Source: Bacteroides sp.
GTDB lineage: Bacteria > Bacteroidota > Bacteroidia > Bacteroidales > Bacteroidaceae
Length of the DNA stretch: 64,000 nucleotides
Direction: 5' to 3'
Assembly: GCF_030151085.1 (NCBI RefSeq)
Contig: NZ_JASLER010000094.1
Location: 50,618 to 114,617, forward strand
The notes below the pieces were generated by a model, which was not told the DNA's origin, did not search any database, and worked only from the letters and a program-made list of their open reading frames with translations. Within the stretch, counting starts at the first letter, position 1. Each line of letters starts with the position of its first letter. This document shows, one piece after another, positions 28,591-39,700 of this stretch. Position numbers and translations under genes: made by a program.

Positions 28591-28610
28591 CCATTCATTA
28601 GAGATATTTT

Positions 28611-28684
28611 AGGCACGGATTATGTGGATTCCACGGATTAAGATTACAAATCCGCAACAATCCGGATAATCTGTGCCTTTTTTT
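28611..28684 (+). terminator. Large hairpin between pflB and pflA
   Basis: AGGCACGGATTAT pairs imperfectly with ATAATCTGTGCCT across a structured loop, followed by seven T's. It could end or attenuate the pflB transcript before pflA, giving less activase than enzyme. Confidence 0.75.
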
Positions 28685-28707
28685 GACAATTTACCATTTA
28701 TAGAATT

Positions 28708-29439
28708 ATGAATCTGATAAACGTTCATTCTTACGAGTCAATGGGAACCTTTGATGGTCCCGGATTACGCCTTGTAGTATTTCTGCAAGGTTGCCCCTTT
28801 CGTTGCTTGTATTGTGCCAACCCGGATACAATAGACATAAAAGGCGGTACTCCCACTCCACCGAATGAAATTCTTCAAATGGCAATCAGCCAAAAAGCAT
28901 TCTTCGGGAAGAAAGGTGGAATTACCTTCTCAGGTGGAGAACCGACGTTGCAAGCCGAAGCACTGATACCTTTATTTAAGGATTTAAAAGCAAACGATAT
29001 CCATATCTGTCTGGATACCAATGGTGCGATTTGGAATAAAAAGGTAGAAGAATTAGTTAGATTAACCGATCTCGTCTTGCTTGATATCAAACAATTTAAT
29101 CCCGAACGCCATCGTACGTTGACCGGACATAGTAATGAACAAACTTTGCGTACCGCCAACTGGTTGGAAGAACATGCGCACCCCTTCTGGTTACGTTATG
29201 TATTAGTACCCGGATATAGTGACTTTGAAGAAGACATCCGCCTACTAGGAGAGCGTTTTGGAAAATATCAGCATATTCAGCGAGTAGAAATTCTCCCCTA
29301 CCATCGTTTAGGTGTACACAAGTATGAAGCCATGGAATGGGATTATCAACTAAAAGAAGTAAAAGAAAATAGCCCAGAACAATTAGAACGGGCAGAAATG
29401 CTTTTCAAAGAATATTTTGCGAAGGTGATTGTGAATTAG
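28708..29439 (+). CDS. pflA: Pyruvate formate-lyase activating enzyme
   Basis: Radical SAM enzyme of 243 aa that installs the glycyl radical on PflB. The cluster motif is CPFRCLYC (Cys 29, 33, 36), followed by TFSGGEPTLQ, DTNGAIWNK and the YHRLGVHKYEAM motif near the end, all typical of PflA. The family length is normal. Its position behind pflB confirms the assignment. Confidence 0.96.
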   Translation: MNLINVHSYESMGTFDGPGLRLVVFLQGCPFRCLYCANPDTIDIKGGTPTPPNEILQMAISQKAFFGKKGGITFSGGEPTLQAEALIPLFKDLKANDIHICLDTNGAIWNKKVEELVRLTDLVLLDIKQFNPERHRTLTGHSNEQTLRTANWLEEHAHPFWLRYVLVPGYSDFEEDIRLLGERFGKYQHIQRVEILPYHRLGVHKYEAMEWDYQLKEVKENSPEQLERAEMLFKEYFAKVIVN

Positions 29440-29500
29440 TGATTAGTGATTACCATGCGGCATATTGCGCAGCTAACTAATCACTAATCGTTAATCACTA
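29436..29500. terminator. Inverted repeat between convergent pflA and barrel gene
   Basis: Two tandem TTAGTGATTA-type units (29436-29452) face matching TAATCACTAA units (29478-29500). The structure can fold on either strand and probably serves both convergent genes. Confidence 0.6.
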
Positions 29501-29502
29501 TT

Positions 29503-30804
29503 TTAGTATGTCAACCTTATCCCCGCCTGCAACGTAAAGTTACAAGGATTTTCTTTTCTTATGGTCTGTACAAGCGAGCCATCATCAAAGAAATAAGACA
29601 CTCCAGGTTCTACATATAAACCCACCCGACTACTTATATTATATTGTGCTCCCACAGCCCCCATCACAGAGACTTGTACAGGTTTTACAGTTTCACTTTC
29701 ACTGCCGATTTTACCATATATACATTTTTCCACAGCACCACCAGCCGATACATACATTGTGAAAGACTTACTATCCACAAAGTTCCAGTTAGCACGTACA
29801 GGAATACCTAAATAATGAAGTTTCTGACTAAATTTCTCAGAACTATCATCATAAGTCACATCCGAAGCCAGATAAGTATAAGTCAACCCCGTCTCTACAG
29901 AGAAACCTTTAGGCAGATTCTTTCGAACAGAAAATCCAAAACTCAGCGGTTGCTTATGGTCAGCCGATACAATACTCTTTTCACGTTTCATTATATAGGG
30001 TAAACCATCCCTAAATACCAGTTCCTGACCATTAGGAATCGAAACAACTCCGTTGGCAGTAGATGTTAAATCAAGTCTTCCGGAATTAGGAGAATCAAAA
30101 GCAAGATCTTGTTCCATATTATTTCCCAATCCATTACCTAAACCACCAGCATTAACAGACATACCCATAGACCATCCCTTCGATTTAGAAGTAGACTTAC
30201 GTTCTACCGGAAGATGAAGTTTATCTTTTCCTGATGGACGGCGTCTTTGTACCTGATTCGTTTCTGGATTATCAGTTTTTTGTTTCCCAGTTGTTTCCAC
30301 CTGAGCTACAGGTACCTCAACCTGACGATTATCAGTAGTATTCTTTACCTCAGTAGAGGTCATTTCTTCTTCTTGACTATTCGAGGTAGGCAATTCTATC
30401 TGTTGTGCTACCAAAGCATGTCTTGATACATTATTCGATAAACTTCTATGCACTTGACGAAGAGGCTCCACTACATCAGTCTGTGTTGAAGGCGAGGTTT
30501 GCTCCGGCAGATTATCCGGTGCTAAAGCCAATGCCGGCACATTAGTACTACGCACCTCATCCCCCATCCTACTTTGCAGAAGCCATAAGCTAACCGACGA
30601 TACAGCTACCAGCAATACAGCAGCAGCCGATACAGCCCAGCGACGGAATGGAATGAGCCTCCGCTTTCCGGTAATCGAAGCTTTGGAAACTGACAAATCC
30701 TTCTCCAACCGTTCCCAGCCAGAAATCGGTAATGGTTCAGAGTAATCTTCCAGCCGCTCCTTTATCTTTTTCATCCACAATTCATCTTCCATACGTTCTT
30801 TCAT
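29503..30804 (-). CDS. Anti-sigma-like N-terminus fused to an outer-membrane beta-barrel domain
   Basis: A 433-aa protein. A cytoplasmic helical N-terminus (about 1-50) is followed by one membrane segment (about 55-75), a Gln/Thr/Asn-rich linker (about 80-230) and a C-terminal porin-like beta-barrel (about 270-433; FGFSVRKNLPKGFSVETGLTY, GVYVEPGVSYF-type strands). The gene begins directly after the stop of the ECF sigma gene (TAA then ATG), so the pair is translationally linked. This fits a Bacteroidota family in which the N-terminus binds sigma and the rest spans the envelope. The activating signal is unknown. Confidence 0.78.
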   Translation of the reverse strand: MKERMEDELWMKKIKERLEDYSEPLPISGWERLEKDLSVSKASITGKRRLIPFRRWAVSAAAVLLVAVSSVSLWLLQSRMGDEVRSTNVPALALAPDNLPEQTSPSTQTDVVEPLRQVHRSLSNNVSRHALVAQQIELPTSNSQEEEMTSTEVKNTTDNRQVEVPVAQVETTGKQKTDNPETNQVQRRRPSGKDKLHLPVERKSTSKSKGWSMGMSVNAGGLGNGLGNNMEQDLAFDSPNSGRLDLTSTANGVVSIPNGQELVFRDGLPYIMKREKSIVSADHKQPLSFGFSVRKNLPKGFSVETGLTYTYLASDVTYDDSSEKFSQKLHYLGIPVRANWNFVDSKSFTMYVSAGGAVEKCIYGKIGSESETVKPVQVSVMGAVGAQYNISSRVGLYVEPGVSYFFDDGSLVQTIRKENPCNFTLQAGIRLTY

Positions 30805-31368
30805 TTATGCATTTTTTTTCATCCATTCGCGCACCTTCACTGCTAAAGCCGCTTTGGCACGCGTCAATTGCGAAGCGGATGATTTTTCATTAATACCCAA
30901 AAGTTGAGCTATCTCCTTATGGGGTTTTTCCTCAAAAACATATAAGTTGAATACAGTACGGTAACCGGCAGGTAATTCACTGATAAATTGCATTAGCACT
31001 TTCTGAGGAATGGCATCTACTGACGATGCCTCCGGTTCCTCATACGCTTCGGGAGCATTCTCCAGCGCCGCCGTCTGGTTCATCACATCATTTTTCCGCA
31101 AATACTGCAATACCGTATTCACCATTACACGCTCCATCCACGCACGCAGGGAACCTTCTCCCCTCCAAGTGAATTTATCAAAAGAATCAAAGAGTTTCAG
31201 GAAACCATCATGCATTAAGTCTTGCGCAGTTTCCCTGTCACCGGCGTAACGAAGGCATACGCTAAGCATGCGCCCTGCATAATGCTCATACAGTTCTTTG
31301 CGAGCAATATTGTCTCCTTGCCTGCAACGTTCTGCCAGTTTCTGTTCTTCCATCCTTTCTTTTAACAC
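30805..31368 (-). CDS. ECF-type RNA polymerase sigma factor
   Basis: A 187-aa sigma-70-family protein with region 2 (YAGDRETAQDLMHDGFLKLF) and region 4 (LPAGYRTVFNLYVFEEKPHK, then a helix-turn-helix EIAQLLGINEKSSASQLTRA). The start may be the internal ATG at 31353, five codons in. It is cotranscribed with the probable anti-sigma/barrel gene behind it. Target genes are unknown. Confidence 0.93.
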   Translation of the reverse strand: MLKERMEEQKLAERCRQGDNIARKELYEHYAGRMLSVCLRYAGDRETAQDLMHDGFLKLFDSFDKFTWRGEGSLRAWMERVMVNTVLQYLRKNDVMNQTAALENAPEAYEEPEASSVDAIPQKVLMQFISELPAGYRTVFNLYVFEEKPHKEIAQLLGINEKSSASQLTRAKAALAVKVREWMKKNA

Positions 31369-31395
31369 GTGTTTACCTTATAAATGCAACGGGCA

Positions 31396-31403
31396 CAAAA
31401 GTA
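31396..31403 (-). promoter_or_regulatory. Candidate -7 element for the sigma gene
   Basis: Minus-strand TACTTTTG, 27 bp before the sigma start. Confidence 0.45.
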
Positions 31404-31532
31404 CTGCATCGCATAGAGAAGAAAATCATACTTTCATTTCTTTAACAATCTAATGTGCAGTATTTAGCTATCATTCGTATTTTCAGAGTACGTAGAACAA
31501 AAACAATTTTAAAAAGTAAAAACCTACCACGT

Positions 31533-32240
31533 ATGAAGAAATTGAGATTATCGATTATTGCTTTTATGCTTTTATTCCTTGTCATGCCTACGCTCCAATC
31601 TTGTCTGGACGATTTGGATGACCCATACAAAGGTACGCTCTTTGCAGTCGGTACATTGAATGTGATAGAAGGAAAAGATTATTATTTTGCATTGGACGAG
31701 GGAAGTAAACTCTATCCTAGCGACACTACTCTCATTCGTAATTATGCTGTGGTCGACGGACAACGGGCATTCGTCTATTTCACCAAGTTGGAAGAACCCT
31801 TAGCCGGTTACGAATACAATGCTCAAATCAACCATATCGAAAACATCTTAACCAAAGACATCTACTCCATGCCTGCCGAAAAAGCGGACAGTATTGGCGA
31901 TGACCGTATCAATGCCACCGATTTGTGGATTACAGGAGACTATCTGAACATAAAATATCAGATTTACCATAGCAACGACCAGGCCAAGAAGCACATGCTT
32001 AATTTGGTCATTAATGAAGCATCTACCGGAGAGAACGATAAGCCTGATTACCTAACTCTGGAGTTTCGCCAAAATGCGTACAATGACTCCCCGCTTATGC
32101 TGGGCACTGGACTGGTTTCTTTCAAACTAGACAACGTTGCAAACATGCTGAAAGACAAAAAAGGATTGAACATCCGAATTAATAGCATTTATGACGGTGA
32201 GAAATATATCACCGTCGATCTGACTAAAGAAGAAAAGTAA
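31533..32240 (+). CDS. NigD-like lipoprotein
   Basis: A 235-aa exported lipoprotein with lipobox MPTLQSC and the NigD-like N-terminal beta-domain (GTLNVIEGKDYYFALDEGS) followed by a second domain. The name comes from annotation lineage; a proposed immunity role for NigD is not established, so function is unknown. The start at 31533 gives the signal peptide directly. A hairpin terminator follows. Confidence 0.8.
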   Translation: MKKLRLSIIAFMLLFLVMPTLQSCLDDLDDPYKGTLFAVGTLNVIEGKDYYFALDEGSKLYPSDTTLIRNYAVVDGQRAFVYFTKLEEPLAGYEYNAQINHIENILTKDIYSMPAEKADSIGDDRINATDLWITGDYLNIKYQIYHSNDQAKKHMLNLVINEASTGENDKPDYLTLEFRQNAYNDSPLMLGTGLVSFKLDNVANMLKDKKGLNIRINSIYDGEKYITVDLTKEEK

Positions 32241-32284
32241 ATCTTCTTTTTAGTAGCCTACTTTTTACATCTCAATAATTAGGC

Positions 32285-32321
32285 AATACGGAGTAGCACA
32301 GTGATTGTGCTGCTCCGTATT
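32285..32321 (+). terminator. Hairpin after the NigD-like gene
   Basis: 16-bp stem AATACGGAGTAGCACA / TGTGCTGCTCCGTATT with one mismatch and a 5-nt loop; the U-tract is weak. Confidence 0.7.
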
Positions 32322-32431
32322 ATTATCCTCTCACTCCCTATTATTTCGCAGATATCTTTTGTCCATTTGATATATTATACCTATTTTTGTTCGATTATCA
32401 CAAACATACATGCAAACAGCTGAATAGTAAT

Positions 32432-35400
32432 ATGAGAAACATATTCAAGGCAGTTCTTATTATCTGCCTATTAATTAATACCCATACTCTGATTGGTAAT
32501 AATAAGCAAACGGATATCGATCACATCCTTATTATTAATACTTATACCGACTCAAATCCTTGGAGCAACAGTCTTATCAATCCAATCTTGAGCATGGCTT
32601 CGCAAAACAGTGAAATAGGTGTCATAACTGCACACTTGAAAATGCTTTCGTTAGATAATCAGGACGATTTGAAGAAAATCAAAGAGAGTATGTTCCAAAA
32701 GCTCCCTTCCCGAACTCCCAAATTAATCGTAATGATAGGATGTGCAAGCTACATATTCTGTGATGAACTGAATAAGCAATGGCCCAACGTACCCATGTTA
32801 CTGTGTGGCGAACGCGATTATACCGGCCCCGAAGAGTTAATCATCTCAGGAGAACCGATAATCCCGGGACAACGTATTCCCGTTAGTAGCCTGCACGAAA
32901 AGTTCAATATGACTTTTATGCTCGCACATAACTATTTGGAAGAAAATATTCAACTGATGAAACAGCTTATTCCCCAATTGGACAATATCATATATATTGG
33001 TGACAGAACATACATTTGCCAGCAAAACAATTACGATCTTACCGAAGTTTTACAAAAGAAACATCCCGAATTAAAATATAAATTCATATCTGCAGAAAGC
33101 ACCTCAACAGACAGCCTCTTCACAATACTCAACCATCAGAATCAGCAAAGTACCGGTGTACTGTTCACTTCATGGATTCGTAAACAGGATTTCACAGACA
33201 ACTTGGTTATGACCACGAATTCACACCGAATTATCGCAACTGTATCCATTCCCCTATTTTCATCCAGAACAGTCGGAATAAGAGAAGAAGGTGGAATTGT
33301 CGGCGGCTATGTTTATAATGAAAAAAGCTATATCAGCCAAATGTTGGCTAACATCGAAGACATAATCAATGGTAAACCTGCCCGTGATATTCCTTTTTAT
33401 CAAATAGATAACGGTGCTCCAGTCTTTAATTATCAGTCATTACTTCAACGAAATCTCGACCCTGCCCGTTGCCCCAAAAATACTATATTCTTTAATGCCC
33501 CTCCCACATTTTGGGAGCAATACGAATATATCGTCATTGGTAGCATTTGTCTCCTGATACTTATTTTGCTGTTTTTCCAGTACCACCGTGTCCACGTACT
33601 TGTAAAGATGAAACACATCCAGCAGAACCAATTAAAAACAGTGGGCAAATATTACAATCTTATCAACAACATGCCCATCCTCTATATGCTGGAAGAGCTT
33701 ATAAAAGATGAGAACGGACGCATAGTTAACATCCGATATGCAGATGTAAACAATCGCTTTGAGGACAAATTCTTCAAACGTAACGAAATTGTCGGTAAAC
33801 TAGGTAGTGAAGTTTTTCCCGAATCTATCCCGCAATTCCTTCATTTTATGAATATTGCCCTAAAAGAGAAACGCTCAATCACTTTTTCCTATTACTATAA
33901 AGAAATAAATACTTTCTATGATATATTGGTTAATCTGAATGGCGATGAACGCTTTATGGATGTATTCTGTATGGATAGTACAGAATTACACCATACACAA
34001 GAACTACTCCGCTCAATCAACCATAAGCTTTCAATGGCACTCGATGTAGCCAATATCGTCCCCTGGAAGTGGGATTTACAAAACCACACTATACTTTGCG
34101 ATGTAAACAAGCCCATTGAGTTGAGTGACAACAACGAAATAAGCGACGAACAACTTTCCGTACCGGACAGCCAATACTTTGCGAAGATATACAAAGAAGA
34201 CCTTCCTAAAGTGAAAGAAGCGTTTGCCGATTTACTGGCAGGTCGCAGTCAAAAAGTAAGAGAAGAATATCGGGTTGTCAATCGCAAAAACGGATGTAAA
34301 CATATCGATTGGGTGGAAGCTCAGGCAGTTGTAGAAAGTTATGACGAAAAAGGTCAACCACTCACTCTTGTGGGTTCTTCACTCGTCATCAGTGAACGTA
34401 AGAAAATGGAAAGTGATTTGATCTCCGCCAAAAACCGGGCGGAAGAATCCAACCGTTTGAAATCAGCATTCCTTGCCAATATGAGCCACGAAATACGAAC
34501 TCCGCTCAATGCAATTGTAGGATTCTCCGGCATTCTCGCTTCTACAGAAGAGGAGGAAGAGAAGATGGAGTATGTCAGCATCATCGAAAACAATAATACA
34601 TTGCTTTTGCAGTTGATTAGTGACATTCTCGATCTTTCAAAAATCGAAGCAGGCACAATGGAGTTTATTGATACTGATTTCGAACTGAATAAAGTAATGT
34701 GGGAACTGGAAAGCTCTCTCCGTTTAAAATTACCTGTCGATAAAGATTTAACCCTCGTATTTGAGCAAAGTCAACCGGAACTAAATATTCATGCAGAACG
34801 TAACCGCATTTCTCAGATTATAATTAATTTAGTGACAAATGCCATTAAGTTTACCGAATCTGGCAGCATCCGGTTTGGCTACGAAAAACGTAATAACATG
34901 ATTTATTTCTATATCGCAGATACCGGATGTGGCATTCCTGAGGACAAACTGGAAAGTGTTTTCGGACGTTTTGTCAAACTAAACAATTTTGCTCAAGGTA
35001 CCGGACTGGGACTTTCCATCTGCCAAACCCTTGTGCATCAGATGGGGGGTGAGATAGGAATACAATCCAAAGTGGGAGAAGGTTCTACATTTTGGTTTAC
35101 AATACCTTTTACTCCTGCTATCAACCTTATACATAAAGAAACGATAACGGAACCCATCAAGATAAAGCAACAGAAAATCACCATTCTGGTAGCAGAAGAC
35201 CATGACAGCAATTACCGACTTATTGAGTCTATCCTAAAGAAAGATTACAATCTGATACACGCATGGAATGGCGAAGAAGCAGTCACTTTGTTCAAGAAAT
35301 ATGATCCGCAACTTATCTTAATGGATATCAATATGCCGGTAATGGATGGTTATCAAGCCACCAAAGAAATACGTAAATTCTCCACCAAGGTGCCCATCAT

Positions 35401-35545
35401 AGCTGTTACAGCATTTGCATACGCTTCGGATGAACAGAAAGTAATGGAGAATGGTTTCGACGCTTACATGACAAAACCTATTAATGCTAATCAATTAAGA
35501 AGACAGGTAACCTCTGTATTGAGTAAGCATATCATCTTCATGTAA
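32432..35545 (+). CDS. Hybrid two-component sensor kinase / response regulator
   Basis: A 1037-aa single-protein two-component system. A signal peptide is followed by a periplasmic ABC-substrate-binding-like sensor (about 25-345), one membrane segment (about 366-388), two PAS-like regions (about 410-655), HisKA with SHEIRTPLN (His about 686), HATPase (NLVTNAIKFT, DTGCGIPE, GTGLGLSI) and a receiver domain with ILMDINMPVMDG (Asp about 965). There is no C-terminal HTH, so output must pass to another protein. The periplasmic domain suggests a small ligand such as a sugar or an amine. The start at 32432 gives the signal peptide; an ATG 15 codons upstream is less likely. Confidence 0.9.
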   Translation: MRNIFKAVLIICLLINTHTLIGNNKQTDIDHILIINTYTDSNPWSNSLINPILSMASQNSEIGVITAHLKMLSLDNQDDLKKIKESMFQKLPSRTPKLIVMIGCASYIFCDELNKQWPNVPMLLCGERDYTGPEELIISGEPIIPGQRIPVSSLHEKFNMTFMLAHNYLEENIQLMKQLIPQLDNIIYIGDRTYICQQNNYDLTEVLQKKHPELKYKFISAESTSTDSLFTILNHQNQQSTGVLFTSWIRKQDFTDNLVMTTNSHRIIATVSIPLFSSRTVGIREEGGIVGGYVYNEKSYISQMLANIEDIINGKPARDIPFYQIDNGAPVFNYQSLLQRNLDPARCPKNTIFFNAPPTFWEQYEYIVIGSICLLILILLFFQYHRVHVLVKMKHIQQNQLKTVGKYYNLINNMPILYMLEELIKDENGRIVNIRYADVNNRFEDKFFKRNEIVGKLGSEVFPESIPQFLHFMNIALKEKRSITFSYYYKEINTFYDILVNLNGDERFMDVFCMDSTELHHTQELLRSINHKLSMALDVANIVPWKWDLQNHTILCDVNKPIELSDNNEISDEQLSVPDSQYFAKIYKEDLPKVKEAFADLLAGRSQKVREEYRVVNRKNGCKHIDWVEAQAVVESYDEKGQPLTLVGSSLVISERKKMESDLISAKNRAEESNRLKSAFLANMSHEIRTPLNAIVGFSGILASTEEEEEKMEYVSIIENNNTLLLQLISDILDLSKIEAGTMEFIDTDFELNKVMWELESSLRLKLPVDKDLTLVFEQSQPELNIHAERNRISQIIINLVTNAIKFTESGSIRFGYEKRNNMIYFYIADTGCGIPEDKLESVFGRFVKLNNFAQGTGLGLSICQTLVHQMGGEIGIQSKVGEGSTFWFTIPFTPAINLIHKETITEPIKIKQQKITILVAEDHDSNYRLIESILKKDYNLIHAWNGEEAVTLFKKYDPQLILMDINMPVMDGYQATKEIRKFSTKVPIIAVTAFAYASDEQKVMENGFDAYMTKPINANQLRRQVTSVLSKHIIFM

Positions 35546-35566
35546 TATTCAAGTTCCTCATATATC

Positions 35567-35600
35567 CGCCCTCGGTCATTGAAAACCGGGGGCGTTATGT
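35567..35600 (+). terminator. Hairpin after the hybrid kinase
   Basis: Stem CGCCCTCGGT / ACCGGGGGCG (one mismatch), then T-rich sequence. Confidence 0.65.
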
Positions 35601-35681
35601 TTCAGTGCATTATTCCCCACTTTCAGTCTTTCCTTTTCCGGTCTCAGAAAATATTCTCCGACAAGTTTTCACAAGCCTTTC

Positions 35682-35689
35682 TACTTTTG
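35682..35689 (+). promoter_or_regulatory. Candidate -7 element of the efflux operon
   Basis: TACTTTTG, 19 bp before the adaptor start codon; no clear -33. Confidence 0.45.
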
Positions 35690-35708
35690 TCGAAAATTTA
35701 AAAGAGAT

Positions 35709-36758
35709 ATGAGAACAAAAGTACGATTTATTCTATTGTCCGGTCTCTCCTTTCTACTTTGCGCCTGCAACGGGAAGGAGACAAAAAGCGAACAAGACTT
35801 GCTGGTTTATACAGCACAAGCCACCACCCCTTCTCAAGAAAGTAGTAAGGAGTTTCCTTTTATCGCCCAACCGTTCCGCACCTCCGAGTTATCATTCAGA
35901 GTAGGTGGCCCTATCGATCATTTCGATGTCTACGCGGGCAATCAATACAATCAGGGATCAATCATTGCAGAAATAGACCCACGCGATTTCCGTATCCGTA
36001 AAGAGCGTGCAGAAGCCGTGTACCATCAATCTAAGGCTGAATTTGAACGTATAGAAGTATTATATAAGAAAGAAAATATCTCAGCCAGTACCTACGAAAA
36101 GGCGAAAGCAGATTGTATTTCCGCTAAAATGGCTTTTGAAACCGCCGTTAACGAACTTGCCGACACGCGTTTGGTAGCCCCTTTCAGTGGATACGTAGGT
36201 GAAGTCTATATAGAGAAATTCCAGGATGTCAAAGCAACCCAACCTGTACTTTCTCTGATAGATATACATCAATTGAAGATAGAGATATTTGTTACTCAGG
36301 ATATTGCTTACGCTGCACAAAAGATGGATAGCATCCGATTGCGTTTCGACGCACTACCGGGTAAATTCTTTGACGCACGTATAGCTGAAGTCTCTAAAGG
36401 AACTACACGAAATAATCTCTCGTATTTGTTGACTGCTTTTCTTCCGAACGAGGACGGTGAACTTCTGGCGGGTATGTCCGGTAAAGCGATACTGGATGTT
36501 GAGCAAGGAGAAGGTGCATCCGGGGTCTGCATCCCCCAGACAGCGCTATGTCACCGTCCGACGGAAGGAAGCTATGTATGGATAGTGAATCCGGAAAGCA
36601 AACAAGTGAGCCGTAGAAAAGTAATGGTACGTGAATTGTTGCCCGATGGCTATGCTACTATTTCCCAAGGTTTGCAAGCCAATGAAACCGTAGTTGTAAG
36701 CAAACTCCGCTTCTTATCAGATGGAATGAAAGTAACCACTAGCTCAAAGACTGAATAA
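35709..36758 (+). CDS. RND efflux periplasmic adaptor (membrane-fusion protein)
   Basis: A 349-aa lipoprotein (LLCACNG lipobox) of the HlyD/AcrA adaptor family. It has a lipoyl-like domain split by a helical hairpin (about 55-150, with ILEV-like KAEFERIEVLYKKEN), a beta-barrel (about 170-250) and a membrane-proximal domain. It bridges the inner-membrane pump and the TolC channel encoded next. It ends 2 bp before the pump gene. Confidence 0.92.
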   Translation: MRTKVRFILLSGLSFLLCACNGKETKSEQDLLVYTAQATTPSQESSKEFPFIAQPFRTSELSFRVGGPIDHFDVYAGNQYNQGSIIAEIDPRDFRIRKERAEAVYHQSKAEFERIEVLYKKENISASTYEKAKADCISAKMAFETAVNELADTRLVAPFSGYVGEVYIEKFQDVKATQPVLSLIDIHQLKIEIFVTQDIAYAAQKMDSIRLRFDALPGKFFDARIAEVSKGTTRNNLSYLLTAFLPNEDGELLAGMSGKAILDVEQGEGASGVCIPQTALCHRPTEGSYVWIVNPESKQVSRRKVMVRELLPDGYATISQGLQANETVVVSKLRFLSDGMKVTTSSKTE

Positions 36759-36760
36759 CG

Positions 36761-39700
36761 ATGAAATTAGTAAAATACTTCTTGCAGAAAAAACAGGTTA
36801 CTATCCTGCTACTGGTATTAGTCATTGCCGGTGGTTTATTTTCCTACGTCAAAATGGGAAAACTGGAAGATGCGCCCTTTACCATTAAACAGGCATTGGT
36901 GCTAACCCCCTATCCGGGAGCATCGCCCTCGGAAGTACAATCGCAAGTGACGGATATCCTGGAAGAATCAATCCAGTCACTAGGCGAGCTTTATTATTTG
37001 AAGACTGAAAACCGTGCCGGACTTTCCAAGATTACAGTCTATGTAAAAAAGGAAATCCGTGCTGACGAGATGCAACAACTTTGGGACAAGCTTCGCCGGA
37101 AAGTGAATGATGTGCAAAGCAAGTTACCCGCCGGAGCCGGGCCGTCTGTAGTGAACGATGACTTTGGCGATGTGCTGGGGGTATTCTACGGACTAACGGG
37201 TGAAGGACGTACCTACCGTGAACTGGAAGATCAAGCCAAGCTCATTAAAAACGAATTGCTGAAGGTAAAAGACGTTGCCAAGATTGAAGTCTATGGTACA
37301 CAAACACCTACCATAGATGTTTCCGTCAGCCCCTCCGTCATGGCACGCAGCGGCATTACTACAGCAGATATCGCCCACGCTTTTGAAGGACAGAACAAAG
37401 TGGTGGATGCAGGCGGACTGAATGCCGGAACAAACCGCATCCGCATCGAGTCTACCGGAAACTTCTACTCGCTGGACGACATCCGTAACCTTACGATTGT
37501 TTCGCGCAGTGGTGAGCATTTCCGTCTGGCAGATATTGCAACGATAGAAGAAACTTATCTGACTCCCGCCAGCAACCTGATGCGTATCAACGGACAGCAG
37601 GCAGTGAGCATTGCTATTTCCACTGTGCCCACCGGTAATGTAGTAGATATGGCAGAGGCAGTGAAACAAAAGGTAGACGAACTTAACGAAAGCATGCCTC
37701 GTGGATTTGAACTAACTTCCATCTACGACCAAGGTTATGAATCGGCAGTAGCTAATGATGGATTTATTCTCAACCTTATTATTTCCGTAATCACGGTAGT
37801 TGCCATCCTGCTCTTCTTTATCGGTTTCAAGAACGGCATGCTTATTGGTAGCGGATTGATATTCTCTATTTTCGCCACCCTTATTGTAATGCTTTCTACG
37901 GGTATAGCCTTGCAGCGTATGTCACTGGCTGCCATCATCATTGCTATGGGAATGCTGGTTGACAATGCCATTGTTGTATTCGACTCGGCACTGGTGAACA
38001 TGCAACGGGGTATGCGTAAGCGAGTTGCCATTATGCGTGCGTGTTCTTCTACCGCACTGCCTTTGCTGGCTGCTACGGTTATTGCCATCCTTACTTTTCT
38101 TCCCATCTATTATTCACCGCATATCACGGGAGAGCTTCTCTCCTCTTTAGTAATAGTAATTGGCGTATCACTCATGTTCAGTTGGGTATTTGCATTGACA
38201 CAAAATCCATTCTTTATTCAAGAGTATGTACGTCGCCCGCGTCCGGAGGAACTGACGGCAGAGTTGTTTGGTGGGAAATATTATAATCATTTCCGCAATT
38301 CTCTGCATTGGGTTATCCGACACCGTTACATAGCTATCGGCAGTCTGGTAGTGATGCTAATACTCTCGGCATGGAGTTTCAAGTTTATTCCGAAAGTATT
38401 CGTGCCTGCACTCGATAAGCAATATTTCTCCGTCGATGTGTGGCTACCCGAAGGAACCCATATCAATGAAACCGACAAATTGGTGGGAGAAATGGCAGAG
38501 TACATCCAGCAACAACCGGAAACTGAAATGATATCTACTTATATAGGTCGCACACCGCCCCGCTATTACTTGTCTAACATAGCCTTCGGCCCACAGAGTA
38601 ATTATGCACAGCTATTGGTAAAGTGCCACACTTCCAAAGAAGCACGTCAACTGAATGCCTTGCTACAAGATTCTATCCGATTGAAATATCCCGAACCACT
38701 GATTAAAGTGAACAAGTTCGAGTTGAGTCCGCTAAGCGAGGCAATGATTGAAGCCCGTTTCTTGGGCCCTGATCCTGCCGTACTCGATTCTTTGGTAAAT
38801 GAAGCCATTGAAATCATGCGTCGTAATCCGAAGGTTGTCGATGCTCGCAATGAATGGGGCAATATGACGTTGATGCTCCGCCCCGTCTACGACCCGATAA
38901 AGGCTGGAGAGTTAGGCATCACAAAGGCTCAAATGATGCAATCGGTAAAATCTATCAGCGATGGTGCTCCGGTAGGTATCTATCGGGACAATGAAAAAAA
39001 AGTGCCAGTATTGCTTAAATCCGAAGGTTACGATATTACAGACGGTCATTCTTTAGGAGACTTCTACGTATGGAATGGCGAACGTTCCGCACCCTTATCG
39101 CAAGTTACGGAACGTATCGAAACCACTTGGGAATATCCGCAAGTGCGTACTTACAACCGCCAATTGTCCATGGCTGCCATGTGTGGCGTACAACCGGGAC
39201 ATACCATGGCAGAGGTGCATGGAGAAATCCGCCAAGAAATAGAACAAATGAGGCTTCCCACAGGTTATACCTTCTTTTGGGATTCACAATTCAAAGACCA
39301 AAACGAAGGTCTGCAAGCTCTTGCAAAATTCTTCCCACTGGCATTCCTGGCACTTATTGTAATACTGGTAGCCCTGTTCGGCAACTTCCGGCAGCCTATA
39401 ATAATTCTTTGTGTACTTCCGTTATCACTCATCGGAGTGGCTGTCGGAATGTTGCTTACCGGGTTCGATTTTGGTTTCTTTCCTATCGCAGGTTGGTTAG
39501 GTTTACTAGGCATGATTATCAAGAATGTAATTGTGCTGATAGACGAAATCAATATACAACGCAGAGACGGAGTGTTGCCATACACAGCAGTGGTCGAGGC
39601 CACTGTATCAAGAACGCGTCCGGTATTGATGGCAGCTACAACAACTATCCTGGGTATGATACCCCTACTGTTTGACATTGCTTTCGGTGGTATGGCAGCT

